This document shows positions 53,196 to 62,139 of a DNA stretch of 64,000 bases, piece by piece. The position numbers were made by a program, and so were the translations under genes. Source of the stretch: Flavobacterium sp. LHD-85 (GTDB lineage: Bacteria; Bacteroidota; Bacteroidia; Flavobacteriales; Flavobacteriaceae). The notes beneath the pieces were generated by a model. It was not told where the DNA came from. It worked only from the letters and a program-made list of their open reading frames with translations, and made no database searches. Each line of letters opens with the position of its first letter. Position 1 is the stretch's first letter. The stretch is from contig NZ_JAVFVR010000008.1 of the NCBI RefSeq assembly GCF_030929595.1, forward strand, positions 1 to 64,000. Reading direction: 5' to 3'.

Positions 53196-55850
53196 ATGAA
53201 AAACAATAAATTTCAAAGATTTTCTTTTCTGACCGCACTCTTTCTAGTGTTTTCGACTTTCATGTACGGTCAGGGAGCAGTTCCTTTTACGATAAGTAAT
53301 AATTCCACTTTTGCAGACAGCGATTTATATGTTGCCATTGTAGGAATCGATTATACTACAGGAAACCATGTTTGGGTAAATGCCAAAACAAGTCAGGTTT
53401 TGCCAATGAATGCTTCTTACAACACGGTTACAGGACCAACTTATGGTGGAAATACAGGGCCGGGACAAAACTCAAAATACGCAGCCTGTTTTACCAAATT
53501 GAGCGAAATTCCAAACAAAACTTTCACTTTGCCTTTAATTGCGGGTTGTAGAGTTTTTATTTCTAAAGGATCACAATTGTACTTTTACTTTTTTGGAGCC
53601 AGCGGAGCGCCTTCGGGATACGCATCGCCAAATCCGCAGAATGCTACAGATCCAAATCAGGGAATTTTGTATGAAATGATAGAATTGACCAATAATCAAT
53701 ATGGTTTCTTCGGAAATCCAACTCGCGTAGATTCATACAAATATCCAATGGGATTGGAGCTTTTTGGTGCAAACGGCTACCAAAAAAAAGTAGGAGACTT
53801 GAAAAAACATGAGGATATCGTTGCTGCTTTTAAAGCCAATGTTCCAGCAGAATTTCAAGGCTGTGTAAACGATGCAACAGGAGAAATTACAGCTCCGTCT
53901 AAAACACCAGCTTATGCCGAAGGATCAGGACCATACGCTAATTATTTAAAATCGTATATCGATGCGATTTGGAATAAATACAAAAATGAAGATTTAATTT
54001 TCTATGCCGGAGATGCGGGAGTTTTTAAAGGAAGAGTTATTGGTGAACAATTAGAAATGGTTGGACAATCCGGTGCTTTTGTTGGAAGAACAGGACGCGT
54101 TCAAAACCGACCAACAACCCAAGAAGCGCTAGAAGGTAAAGGTGTTTTGGACAGAAGATTGGTCGATGGAGATTTAGATCTTGTAATTCAAGCTCAGCTA
54201 ACGGCCGCGATTAACCGTCACGTTGTAAATACAACAACGGCAAATCCAGGACAGCAGAATTGGTACGATGCATCGAAATATTATCAAACAAACCCAACCA
54301 ATCATTATTCTAAATTTTGGCATTTGCCAGGAATTAATATTGATAATCTAGCTTACGGATTTGCTTATGATGATGTTGCCGATCAATCGCCGTCGCTTCA
54401 TTCGCCACAGCCAACAAAAGTCATCGCTACTTTTGGCGGTTATTACGGACTTACAACGCCTTCGGTTCCAGCTTCAACAGATGTTATTACAGTTTATAAA
54501 GATTGCAATTACACAGGTTTCTCAGGCGGTTTAACAATTGGAGATTATAATCTGGCTCGTTTGAATTCTTTAGGAGTTTTGAATGATGATATTTCTTCAC
54601 TAAAAATTACTCAAGGTTATCAAGCAATTTTATATCAGGATGATAATTTTGGTGGAGCTTCAACAGTAATCAACTCTGATAATTCTTGTTTGAATGCTAC
54701 TTGGAACGATAAAGTAAGTTCAATAAGAGTTATTGCAAACGGAACAACAACTTTAGGAAACCAAACTTTCTTTCTTCAAAATAGAAACAGTGGTTTATAC
54801 ATGGATGTTTGGAATTCTAGCATGTCAAATGGAGCAGGAATCAATCAAGGCGCTTTGAATTCTGGAAACAATCAGAAATTTACTTTTACGCATTTAGGCG
54901 ACGGAATGTATAAAATCATTGCCAATCATAGCGGCATGTCAATGGATATCAATAATTTCAATAAAGCCAATGGCGCAAGAGTAGAGCAATATCCATACAA
55001 CGCAACAACAAATCAGCAGTTTATTTTGGTTGCTACAGGAGATGGCTATTATAAAATTGTTGCCCGTCACAGCGGAAGAATTGTTGAAGTTGCTGGAGCA
55101 AGTACTGCTTCAGGCGCAATTGTACAGCAATGGGATAATAACAATCAGACTTGTGGACAATGGAAACTAGTTCCAGCGACATCTTCTCAAACTTCCGTTT
55201 TAATTCAAGCCGAAGATTATTCAGCCATGAGCGGAATTCAAGTAGAAGCAACTACAGATACTGGCGGAGGATCAAACGTTGGTTACACTGAAACAGGAGA
55301 TTGGCTGGCGTATAACAGCATTAATTTTCCAACAACGGGCTCTTATTTAATTGAATACCGAGTAGCTAGCGCAGTCACTGGCGGAAGATTATCTGCAGAT
55401 TTAAATGCTGGAGCTATTGTTTTAGGAAATGTTGATATTCCGAATACAGGAGGATGGCAGAACTGGCAGACCGTTTCGCAAACCGTAAATGTAAATGCAG
55501 GAACATATAACTTCGGAATCTACATTCAGAATACAGGAATGAATATCAACTGGATTAAAATTACAAAAGTAGCAGGAGGAACAGCAAGAATGGCTTCAGT
55601 TGAAACAGTGGAAGAACCAGCAGAAACAGTTTTAAATGTTTATCCAATTCCAGTTGAAAATACGTTGTATGTAACAACAGATTTATCTGGAGGAAGCGTA
55701 AAAATAGTCGATTCTCAAACAGGATCTATTGTAACATCTCAAAAAATAAGCAACAATAGTTTTGATGTTTCGCATCTTAGAAAAGGTATCTATTTTATAG
55801 TTTTTGAAAAAGAAGGCAAACAAACCATCAAGCGATTCATAAAGAAATAG
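53196..55850 (+). CDS. GH64 beta-1,3-glucanase with crystallin-like, ricin (CBM13) and CBM6 domains, T9SS-exported
   Basis: An 884-residue secreted protein with a signal to about residue 25 (STFMYGQ). The GH64 thaumatin-like glucanase domain (~27-415) has VPFTISNNSTFADSDLYVAI, IELTNNQYGFFGNPTRVDS and AINRHVV. A beta/gamma-crystallin-like module (~427-512; VYKDCNYTGFSGGLTIGDYN) is followed by a ricin-type trefoil (~518-660, QNRNSGLYMDV). A CBM6 (~667-795) and a T9SS sorting tail (VYPIPVENTLYV) complete it. GH64 enzymes release oligosaccharides, typically laminaripentaose, from beta-1,3-glucan. The binding modules suit insoluble fungal wall. It sits between GH16 and GH18 genes. Confidence 0.9.
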   Translation: MKNNKFQRFSFLTALFLVFSTFMYGQGAVPFTISNNSTFADSDLYVAIVGIDYTTGNHVWVNAKTSQVLPMNASYNTVTGPTYGGNTGPGQNSKYAACFTKLSEIPNKTFTLPLIAGCRVFISKGSQLYFYFFGASGAPSGYASPNPQNATDPNQGILYEMIELTNNQYGFFGNPTRVDSYKYPMGLELFGANGYQKKVGDLKKHEDIVAAFKANVPAEFQGCVNDATGEITAPSKTPAYAEGSGPYANYLKSYIDAIWNKYKNEDLIFYAGDAGVFKGRVIGEQLEMVGQSGAFVGRTGRVQNRPTTQEALEGKGVLDRRLVDGDLDLVIQAQLTAAINRHVVNTTTANPGQQNWYDASKYYQTNPTNHYSKFWHLPGINIDNLAYGFAYDDVADQSPSLHSPQPTKVIATFGGYYGLTTPSVPASTDVITVYKDCNYTGFSGGLTIGDYNLARLNSLGVLNDDISSLKITQGYQAILYQDDNFGGASTVINSDNSCLNATWNDKVSSIRVIANGTTTLGNQTFFLQNRNSGLYMDVWNSSMSNGAGINQGALNSGNNQKFTFTHLGDGMYKIIANHSGMSMDINNFNKANGARVEQYPYNATTNQQFILVATGDGYYKIVARHSGRIVEVAGASTASGAIVQQWDNNNQTCGQWKLVPATSSQTSVLIQAEDYSAMSGIQVEATTDTGGGSNVGYTETGDWLAYNSINFPTTGSYLIEYRVASAVTGGRLSADLNAGAIVLGNVDIPNTGGWQNWQTVSQTVNVNAGTYNFGIYIQNTGMNINWIKITKVAGGTARMASVETVEEPAETVLNVYPIPVENTLYVTTDLSGGSVKIVDSQTGSIVTSQKISNNSFDVSHLRKGIYFIVFEKEGKQTIKRFIKK

Positions 55851-55869
55851 TTTTAAAAGTGATCTCAGG

Positions 55870-55965
55870 CTTTAGATCTTAAATAACAATTGAGTAGTGT
55901 TAGTTCTACGAAATTAGATTGAAAATCAAATCTAAAATCTAAAGTCTGAAATCTAAAATAAAAAA
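55870..55965. repeat. Small intergenic inverted repeat between GH64 and GH18 genes
   Basis: CAGGCTTTAGATCTTA and the tandem AATCTAAAGTCTGAAATCTA form an imperfect inverted pair in the 175-base gap. No promoter box was recognised, so the GH18 gene may depend on read-through. Confidence 0.55.
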
Positions 55966-56025
55966 TATACAACTCAAATAACCGTCCCATGTTTACGAGT
56001 TTATTAATCTATTAAAACAATTATT

Positions 56026-57651
56026 ATGAAAAACAATTACAGAAGAATGCTGCAGAAATGCATGATTATTTTAGTGTTGGGAGCCTTTAGTTTAGTTTCG
56101 GCCCAAAAGAAAGTGATAGCTTACATTCCGAATTGGATCGATTTGAATTCTTTTTCGAGCACCATTCAGTACAGTAAATTAACGCATATTAATATTGCGT
56201 TCGAAAATCCTGATGCCAATGGTTATTTAAGTTTTAATTCAGGAAGTAATGCCATCATTAATGCGGCGCATGCGCAAAACGTAAAAGTTTTTGTATCGCT
56301 TGGAGGAGGTTCAGTTTCAGAAGGCGGAGCAATTCGTGACAATTATTTTAATCTGATTGCGCCAGCAAACAGAACGGCTTTTATCCAGAAAATCTACGAT
56401 TATGTGGTGGCTCACAATTTTGATGGAGTAGACGTTGATTTGGAAGGCCCTGCGATTAATGGTGATTATGGCGGATTTGTAATCGCTTTGGCCAATAAAC
56501 TGCATGCCAATGGTAAATTGATCTCAGCAGCGCTTTCAGAAGGATATGGTGGTACCAATGTACCTTCATCTACTTTTGCGGCTTACGACTGGATCAATAT
56601 CATGGCTTATGATGCAACAGGGCCTTGGGCGCCAAACAATCCGGGTCAGCATTCTCCTTATAGCATGGCGGTAAATCAGTTTAATTACTGGACAGGAAGA
56701 GGATTGCCAGCAAGTAAGGCTATTATCGGACTTCCATTTTATGGCTACGGTTTTGGAGCTTCTGCTAATCAGGGAATTTCTTATGCTAATATCGTAGCGC
56801 AATATCCAGGAGCTGAAAACTTGGATCAGGTAGGAAATACAATTTATTATAACGGAATTCCAACGATTAAACAAAAAACAACTTTTGCGATTCAAAATGC
56901 AGGTGGAGTTATGATTTGGGAATTGTCTCAAGATGCAACAGGAACTAAATCTTTGTTAAATGCCATTAATCAGGTAATTACAGGAAGTAATCCTCCAGCA
57001 ACCGGAACTACAATTCAGGCCGAAAATTACAATACAATGAGCGGTGTTCAAACCGAAGCAACAACCGATACTGGCGGTGGATTAAATGTTGGATATTGCG
57101 ATACAGGCGATTGGATGGCGTATTACAATATTAATTTTCCAACTTCTGGTTCTTATCAAATAGAATATCGTGTTTCAAGTGCGGTTACAGGAGGTAGATT
57201 ATCATCTGATTTAAATGCAGGAACGATTCAGCTAGGTGCTATAAATGTTCCTAATACAGGCGGATGGCAAAACTGGCAGACGATTACTCAAACCGTAAAC
57301 GTAAATGCAGGAACGTATAATTTCGGGATATATGTTCAAAACACTGGTTTTAATATAAACTGGTTTAAAATCACTAAATCTGGAGCGACTGCTAAATCTG
57401 CGCCTGCAAGTACAGAACAATCAATTGCGAGTTTAGAGATTTATCCGAATCCAACTGAAAGTCAGCTTTTCTTTAGTACAGAGGTTTCTGGTGGAAATGT
57501 AAATGTCATCAATACAGAAGGCGGAGCAACTATTTTCTCTCAAACTGTAAATGATAACAGCATTGATGTTTCGACTTTAAAAACAGGAATTTATCTGATT
57601 TCAGTTGAGAAAAACGGAATTAAAACGGTAAGACGTTTTATTAAAAAATAA
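56026..57651 (+). CDS. GH18 chitinase-like enzyme with CBM6, T9SS-exported
   Basis: A 541-residue secreted enzyme with a signal ending near LVSAQ. The GH18 barrel (~27-320) has VFVSLGGGS and the catalytic FDGVDVDLE (acid Glu about residue 140), then INIMAYDATGPWAP. A CBM6 (~325-455) and a T9SS tail (IYPNPTESQLFFST) follow. GH18 enzymes cut chitin or related GlcNAc polymers. Its CBM6 is strikingly similar to that of the GH64 protein upstream, pointing to module duplication. Together the three enzymes cover glucan and chitin of fungal walls. Confidence 0.92.
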   Translation: MKNNYRRMLQKCMIILVLGAFSLVSAQKKVIAYIPNWIDLNSFSSTIQYSKLTHINIAFENPDANGYLSFNSGSNAIINAAHAQNVKVFVSLGGGSVSEGGAIRDNYFNLIAPANRTAFIQKIYDYVVAHNFDGVDVDLEGPAINGDYGGFVIALANKLHANGKLISAALSEGYGGTNVPSSTFAAYDWINIMAYDATGPWAPNNPGQHSPYSMAVNQFNYWTGRGLPASKAIIGLPFYGYGFGASANQGISYANIVAQYPGAENLDQVGNTIYYNGIPTIKQKTTFAIQNAGGVMIWELSQDATGTKSLLNAINQVITGSNPPATGTTIQAENYNTMSGVQTEATTDTGGGLNVGYCDTGDWMAYYNINFPTSGSYQIEYRVSSAVTGGRLSSDLNAGTIQLGAINVPNTGGWQNWQTITQTVNVNAGTYNFGIYVQNTGFNINWFKITKSGATAKSAPASTEQSIASLEIYPNPTESQLFFSTEVSGGNVNVINTEGGATIFSQTVNDNSIDVSTLKTGIYLISVEKNGIKTVRRFIKK

Positions 57652-57709
57652 TCCTAACCCATTTGCCATAATGGTTTTAGATACATTAAATTTTAGGTTT
57701 TAATGTGAT

Positions 57710-57747
57710 GAAAAGGTTGTCATTTTTTTGACAGCCTTTTTTTGTAG
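57710..57747 (+). terminator. Terminator after the GH18 gene
   Basis: The stem AAAAGGTTGTC / GACAGCCTTTTTTT closes a T-rich loop and ends in a T-run. It closes the three-enzyme run. Confidence 0.8.
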
Positions 57748-57925
57748 CGCAGAGTTCGCTAAGATTTTTCGCAAAGTTCGCAGAGTACTTTGAGAAAATC
57801 TTTAGCAGTCAAAGTTCACAAAGCTTTAAGTTTTAGCTTTGCGAACTTTTTTATATTATAAAAATGAGCTTAGAAAAAACTTCGCGAACTTTGCGTAACC
57901 TTAGCGTTCTTAGCGTTAAAAAAAT
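57744..57925. repeat. Dispersed palindrome, 'gcgaactttgcg' family
   Basis: The left half has GTAGCGCAGAGTTCGCTAAG and TTTTTCGCAAAGTTCGCAGA. The right half has ACTTCGCGAACTTTGCGTAA and CCTTAGCGTTCTTAGCGTTA. A smaller inner pair, TCACAAAGCTTTAAG / AGCTTTGCGAAC, lies between. With the terminator it accounts for the 311-base gap 57652-57962. No gene is visible there. Confidence 0.78.
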
Positions 57926-57962
57926 ATGGTTTGCGTTAAAAAAAAATATCCCTTACAATAAA

Positions 57963-59885
57963 TCACTTGGCGCTCTTAACTTCTCCATTTTTCAAGTCAA
58001 CTGTAAAATGATCTGCTGGGACTTCATGCATAAATTTATTGAAGATGATAAGAAATAATTTCATCTGTTTCTGAAGCGCAGTGTCTTTCGAAAGATTAGC
58101 TTTAGAACCTTCTAAAAATAAATGAGACAAGACTTTATATTCTTTTGCTCTTTGAATTCCAACATCGGCAAGAGCCAATTCGTCTGCACTTCTAAAGCGG
58201 TAAAAATCTACTAGAAGATCATAACCAGACCAATTGAAATTTTCTTTTTTGAGATTGTTCTGGGTTAGAATTTTTTCTGATTTAGCTTCAGCTTCTTTCC
58301 ATTGTTTTTGAAATTGCTCTTTGTTTTTTAGTATAAAATCAAAATCTTGATTCGATTGCATATTGGCTAAAACCAATAAATCTTTCGCAGAAATATTCAA
58401 TATAAAATCTTTGAAAGCAGAAGGCCAATCGTCTTTTAAGAATCTAAGTCGAACCAATTCTTTCAAATGAAAATCGGTAAAATCATGATAGTTTTTCGTT
58501 TTTAAAATATCAATATTCCAAATATCTTGAGCATGCTGACTTTCTAGAAACTGATATTCCATTTTATACAAATCAAAAAGTTCGTTGTATCTCGGAACAT
58601 CATCGATAGTAATGGTTTGAATATCTACAAGGTTATCTTTTTTGAAAGTCAATAGTTTGTAAGCTGGAATATAAGCCGCAAGCGATGGCGTTTGAATATT
58701 AACCAAAGTATTTCCTTTTGCAGAAGTTCGAACTCCTGTGTCGTTGATGTGCATATGTCCTCCAAAATGAATTTTTAATCCTGCATCTGCAAAAACCTGC
58801 GCTACTTCTTCAACAGGAACACGGTTTAATTGCCATTTGTTTGGACCGAGCAATTCTTTTATTTCCGCGGAAGAGTCATCATTAAAATCAATCATTGGGA
58901 AATGACTGAAAGCGATTAATGTTTTTCCTTGTTTTTTGGCTTCCGCCGAAATAGTTTCAACCCATTTTATGAGATGTTTTTTGTTAGAAAGCACATTGTT
59001 ATAACCTGTACTGGCTTCGCTGTAATTTTTAGAATCTTTTTCTGCGGAAGCATTTTTCTTTGGTATATAAACATTTCCGTCAATAGCCATGAGCCAAAGT
59101 CCGTCGATAGGTTCTACAACATAACTAACGTCTGGAACTTCATAACCTGACGCTACTTCATATACGCGATTTGCCAATTTTGCACTTTCTACAGCCTTTT
59201 CGAATGTATAATTTTCACTTGAATAATTAGAGAACGGAGTTGCCCAAAATTTGTATTTTTTATTTGGATGAAAACCAAAATCGTGAAGCTGATCTGTAAT
59301 TCCTAAATAACCCATTTTAGCAATATCGGCGGTAACAACTACTGGCTGTTCGATGTTTAAATTGGGCTTATAAAGGCCGTCTTTGCTAAAAATGGGCTGA
59401 CTTTTACCATCTTTTCCTAAAAAATCTTCTTTTCCCGATTCTTGAGCAAAAGGCCCAACCGGATCATGATTTCCTGTGGTGATGAAGAATTCTATTCCGT
59501 ATTTTTTGGTGTATTGTTCTAATATTGTTGCTAGTCCGCGAACGTGAATGGGTTGTCCGTCATCTGTATAATCTCCTGGAAGTGCAACGTATTTTATTTT
59601 TCGCCTTGCGATATCTTCTAAAGCTGCTATAAAAGCGAAATAATTTTCATTGAAAATGCGCGTAGAATGAAGTTGTGATGACATAGTTCGCAACAATGTG
59701 TATTCTCCCGTTTTCGGATTTAGAACGCCTTTATAATCGGAGTCTGAAAGCTTGCCGAATAAATCCTGTAAATGCACATCTGATAAAAATGCGATTTGTG
59801 TTCCATTGAGGTTTTTTGCTTTTTGTGCTAAAATCGTATAATTGAAAAAAATAAAAAGAGCTATTATGGTAAATTTTGAATTCAT
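57963..59885 (-). CDS. Secreted calcineurin-like metallophosphoesterase
   Basis: A 640-residue protein with a signal peptide (cleaved near TILAQKA). Metallophosphoesterase motifs are all present: FLSDVHLQD (D36, H38), PGDYTDDG, TTGNHDP, AFSHFPM and FGGHMHINDTG. The ~230 C-terminal residues are helical and unassigned. Such enzymes hydrolyse phosphomonoesters or diesters with two metals. Its minus-strand neighbour is a secreted PI-PLC-like protein, so both may serve phosphate or phospholipid scavenging. The substrate is unknown. Confidence 0.85.
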   Translation of the reverse strand: MNSKFTIIALFIFFNYTILAQKAKNLNGTQIAFLSDVHLQDLFGKLSDSDYKGVLNPKTGEYTLLRTMSSQLHSTRIFNENYFAFIAALEDIARRKIKYVALPGDYTDDGQPIHVRGLATILEQYTKKYGIEFFITTGNHDPVGPFAQESGKEDFLGKDGKSQPIFSKDGLYKPNLNIEQPVVVTADIAKMGYLGITDQLHDFGFHPNKKYKFWATPFSNYSSENYTFEKAVESAKLANRVYEVASGYEVPDVSYVVEPIDGLWLMAIDGNVYIPKKNASAEKDSKNYSEASTGYNNVLSNKKHLIKWVETISAEAKKQGKTLIAFSHFPMIDFNDDSSAEIKELLGPNKWQLNRVPVEEVAQVFADAGLKIHFGGHMHINDTGVRTSAKGNTLVNIQTPSLAAYIPAYKLLTFKKDNLVDIQTITIDDVPRYNELFDLYKMEYQFLESQHAQDIWNIDILKTKNYHDFTDFHLKELVRLRFLKDDWPSAFKDFILNISAKDLLVLANMQSNQDFDFILKNKEQFQKQWKEAEAKSEKILTQNNLKKENFNWSGYDLLVDFYRFRSADELALADVGIQRAKEYKVLSHLFLEGSKANLSKDTALQKQMKLFLIIFNKFMHEVPADHFTVDLKNGEVKSAK

Positions 59886-59899
59886 AGGTTTTGTTTTTT

Positions 59900-60203
59900 A
59901 ACGCAAAGTTCACAAAGAGTTTACGCAAAGTTCACAAAGGTTTTGAGCGAAGTTTATAAATAAATAAGTTCGCAAAGCTTTGTGGATTTTGAGATTTTAA
60001 AAAGAATAATTATCAAACATAGCCTGCGGTTTCAACCGCAGGAACACAATGTATATCATCGTTCTTTGCATTTCTAAACGAACATCATCCATGTTTTCTA
60101 CCTGAACGTTCCCGCGGTTGAAACCGCGGGCTATGTTTGAAAAACTGTATGCATAAAACTTCGCGAACTTTACATAAATCTTTGCGCTCTTTGCGGTTAA
60201 GAA
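59900..60203. repeat. Nested dispersed palindrome with REP-like copy 3 at its core
   Basis: The outer arms are TTTAACGCAAAGTTCACAAA (59898) and CTTTGCGCTCTTTGCGGTTA (ending about 60199). The core at 60015-60138 is the REP-like pair, AAACATAGCCTGCGGTTTCA and TGAAACCGCGGGCTATGTTT. It fills the 323-base gap 59886-60208 and ends just before the PI-PLC stop codon. No gene is present. Confidence 0.87.
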
Positions 60204-60208
60204 AAAAA

Positions 60209-61267
60209 TTATGGCACAGTAACAGGATTATTTCTAACATAACTTCCATCATCATATTTAATCTGATAAGGAGAATTGAAGAAAGTGCTTGGCAGATAAT
60301 AATCAGTTGTGATGATTTGTGCACCTGATTTTTTAGCTGCTTCAAAATGCGAATAATCGTTTTTACGCGCTTCTTTGGTATCAGAATCGGCGCGGGTTCT
60401 TATTATATATCCTTTTTTTACTAAATCTTTAATTGTCGGATCTTCAGAGTTATTTCTAAACAAAGTTGCAGCTTCTGGTTTTCCTGGTTCGGCGTTAATA
60501 AAAACGGCGCGTCCCTTAAGGGACGGATGATTCAATGCGTACAAATCTCTTTTTGCGCCGTTATTATCTAATAAGAATAAAAATCTTCCTTTTGCTTCTT
60601 TTAATGTTGGCCAATTATTGTTTAATACTGCTTCTTCAAGTGTTTTATATTTTCCGCGAACCATGTCTGGCGTAATCAGTTTGTCTTTTCCTAATTCTTT
60701 ACGGATTACTTTGTCCATTTCGTCAAAAACTGATGCGGTGAAATCTTCTGGTTTTGTTCCGAAGAAATTGGCATCGCCGTCTTTTGGTTCTAAAGTGATG
60801 AAAACAGGAACGTGATCTGGATTGGCATCAGACCATTTTTTTAATTCCTGAAGACAGATTTCGAACGTATAAGCAGAAGTTCTAAAGTCGATATCTGGCA
60901 TGTGAAAAACCTTAAATCCGGGTTTTTTCATTAGTCCGTTTGGGTCGTAAGCTTCTTCAGATTTTGCAATATCTAGGCCTTTCGGGTGCGCATATTTTCC
61001 GCCTTTCGCGTCAGCAAAAATGTCAATTTCCAGATTACGTAAACCTTTGTTTAATTGATCTGTAATACTGATATGAGTGTACTGTAAACCTTTAAGCGAA
61101 CGAGAAGTATCTCGTGCCTGAATAGTGTTGTATAAGTCAGTTTCGATCGCGTGGCGGTAACTGTTATGCGATCCGATAACCTGAAGTTGGTTAATTTTGA
61201 GATTGTCGTTTTGTGCCTGAGCGCTTAAAGCTCCTGCTAATAATAAGGTGAACAAAAATGATTTCAT
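60209..61267 (-). CDS. Secreted Ca2+-dependent phosphoinositide phospholipase C-like protein
   Basis: A 352-residue protein with a signal peptide (MKSFLFTLLLAGALSAQAQ) and a PI-PLC-like TIM barrel. LQVIGSHNSYRH holds the catalytic His, GLRNLEIDIFAD an acidic metal ligand pair, and VFITLEPKDGD another, matching the bacterial Ca2+-dependent PI-PLC family (PF16670-like). It would cleave phosphoinositide-like or other glycerophospholipid headgroups outside the cytoplasm. It lies upstream of the metallophosphoesterase on the same strand, but a 323-base palindromic gap separates them. Confidence 0.85.
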   Translation of the reverse strand: MKSFLFTLLLAGALSAQAQNDNLKINQLQVIGSHNSYRHAIETDLYNTIQARDTSRSLKGLQYTHISITDQLNKGLRNLEIDIFADAKGGKYAHPKGLDIAKSEEAYDPNGLMKKPGFKVFHMPDIDFRTSAYTFEICLQELKKWSDANPDHVPVFITLEPKDGDANFFGTKPEDFTASVFDEMDKVIRKELGKDKLITPDMVRGKYKTLEEAVLNNNWPTLKEAKGRFLFLLDNNGAKRDLYALNHPSLKGRAVFINAEPGKPEAATLFRNNSEDPTIKDLVKKGYIIRTRADSDTKEARKNDYSHFEAAKKSGAQIITTDYYLPSTFFNSPYQIKYDDGSYVRNNPVTVP

Positions 61268-61530
61268 GATTCTAAAATGTAATTAATGTTTGACTGGGGA
61301 CGCATCAAAAGAAAATTGCATTTTTTGAAAGGGACTAAGTTAAATGACATACCCGATTTTGATGTTAGATTAAAAAAAAGAAATCGCAAAGACATTTCTA
61401 TTTCTGTCTTGAAAAAGTAGTATTAATACAACAAACGTGTTTATTTGTTAATTTAAAGATAACCTTGACACAAAAAGCATTGGCTTTTCATTTCCTTATT
61501 TTACGATATTAAAAAGCCTGTAATTGCCGT
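61268..61530. promoter_or_regulatory. Divergent intergenic region upstream of the sigma factor gene
   Basis: 263 AT-rich bases must contain promoters for the PI-PLC-like gene and the sigma factor gene. No exact TAnnTTTG box was found on either strand, and no repeat-family copy is present, unlike most gaps here. Confidence 0.35.
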
Positions 61531-62055
61531 ATGAATAATCCTGAAATTTTTGAACTAACGTATAACCAATATTGGAAAAAGCTTAATGCATTTTCTTATA
61601 CGATGACTCAGGACAAAGATTTGGCGCAGAACATTGTTCAGGATGTTTTTGTGGATTTATGGGAAAGAAAAGAAGAACTGAATATTAATGCAATTGAACC
61701 TTTTTTGTTTCGGGCTGTAAAAAATCAGGTTTTCAAACATTATCAGAACAATCGTTTTGATAAGACTATTTTAGAAGAAAAATTTGAAGACTACATTATA
61801 GATAATTTTTCGACAATAGATCCAGAAGTGATGGATCTGCTTTATGCTGCATTAGACAAACTTCCAGAAAAAAGAAAAGAAGTTTTGCTGATGTATAAAT
61901 TTCAAGATATGACAATCGATCAGATTGCAGAGGAACTTGGAATTTCTAAACAAACCGTAAAAAATCAGATTTCATCGGCGGTAAAACAACTTCGTGAAGG
62001 CTTAAAAGACTTGGCCTGGCTAGCTCCATTCATTATTTTCAATCAAAAATTTTAA
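61531..62055 (+). CDS. ECF RNA polymerase sigma-70 factor
   Basis: A 174-residue ECF sigma factor of the Bacteroidota FecI-like type. Region 2 includes KDLAQNIVQDVFVDLWERKE, and region 4 MTIDQIAEELGISKQTVKNQ. It is followed after 84 bases by a FecR-type anti-sigma gene and then a SusC-like receptor with an STN signalling domain. That cassette lets a substrate in the outer membrane receptor switch on transcription, usually of the receptor operon itself. Confidence 0.95.
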   Translation: MNNPEIFELTYNQYWKKLNAFSYTMTQDKDLAQNIVQDVFVDLWERKEELNINAIEPFLFRAVKNQVFKHYQNNRFDKTILEEKFEDYIIDNFSTIDPEVMDLLYAALDKLPEKRKEVLLMYKFQDMTIDQIAEELGISKQTVKNQISSAVKQLREGLKDLAWLAPFIIFNQKF

Positions 62056-62139
62056 AATAACTTTCGCTTGATGTTTTCGTAATATTTGGCGATAGTACGA
62101 TTTCGAGATTCTGGTACTTATTTATAACAATAAGTATTT

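Noticed and set aside
57864..58058. Small plus-strand open frame overlapping the phosphoesterase end
   Set aside because: It is composed of repeat sequence and antisense to a real coding region.
5101..60203. CRISPR array as an explanation of the repeats
   Set aside because: Units are inverted pairs scattered over separate gaps, with no regular direct repeats, spacers or cas genes.
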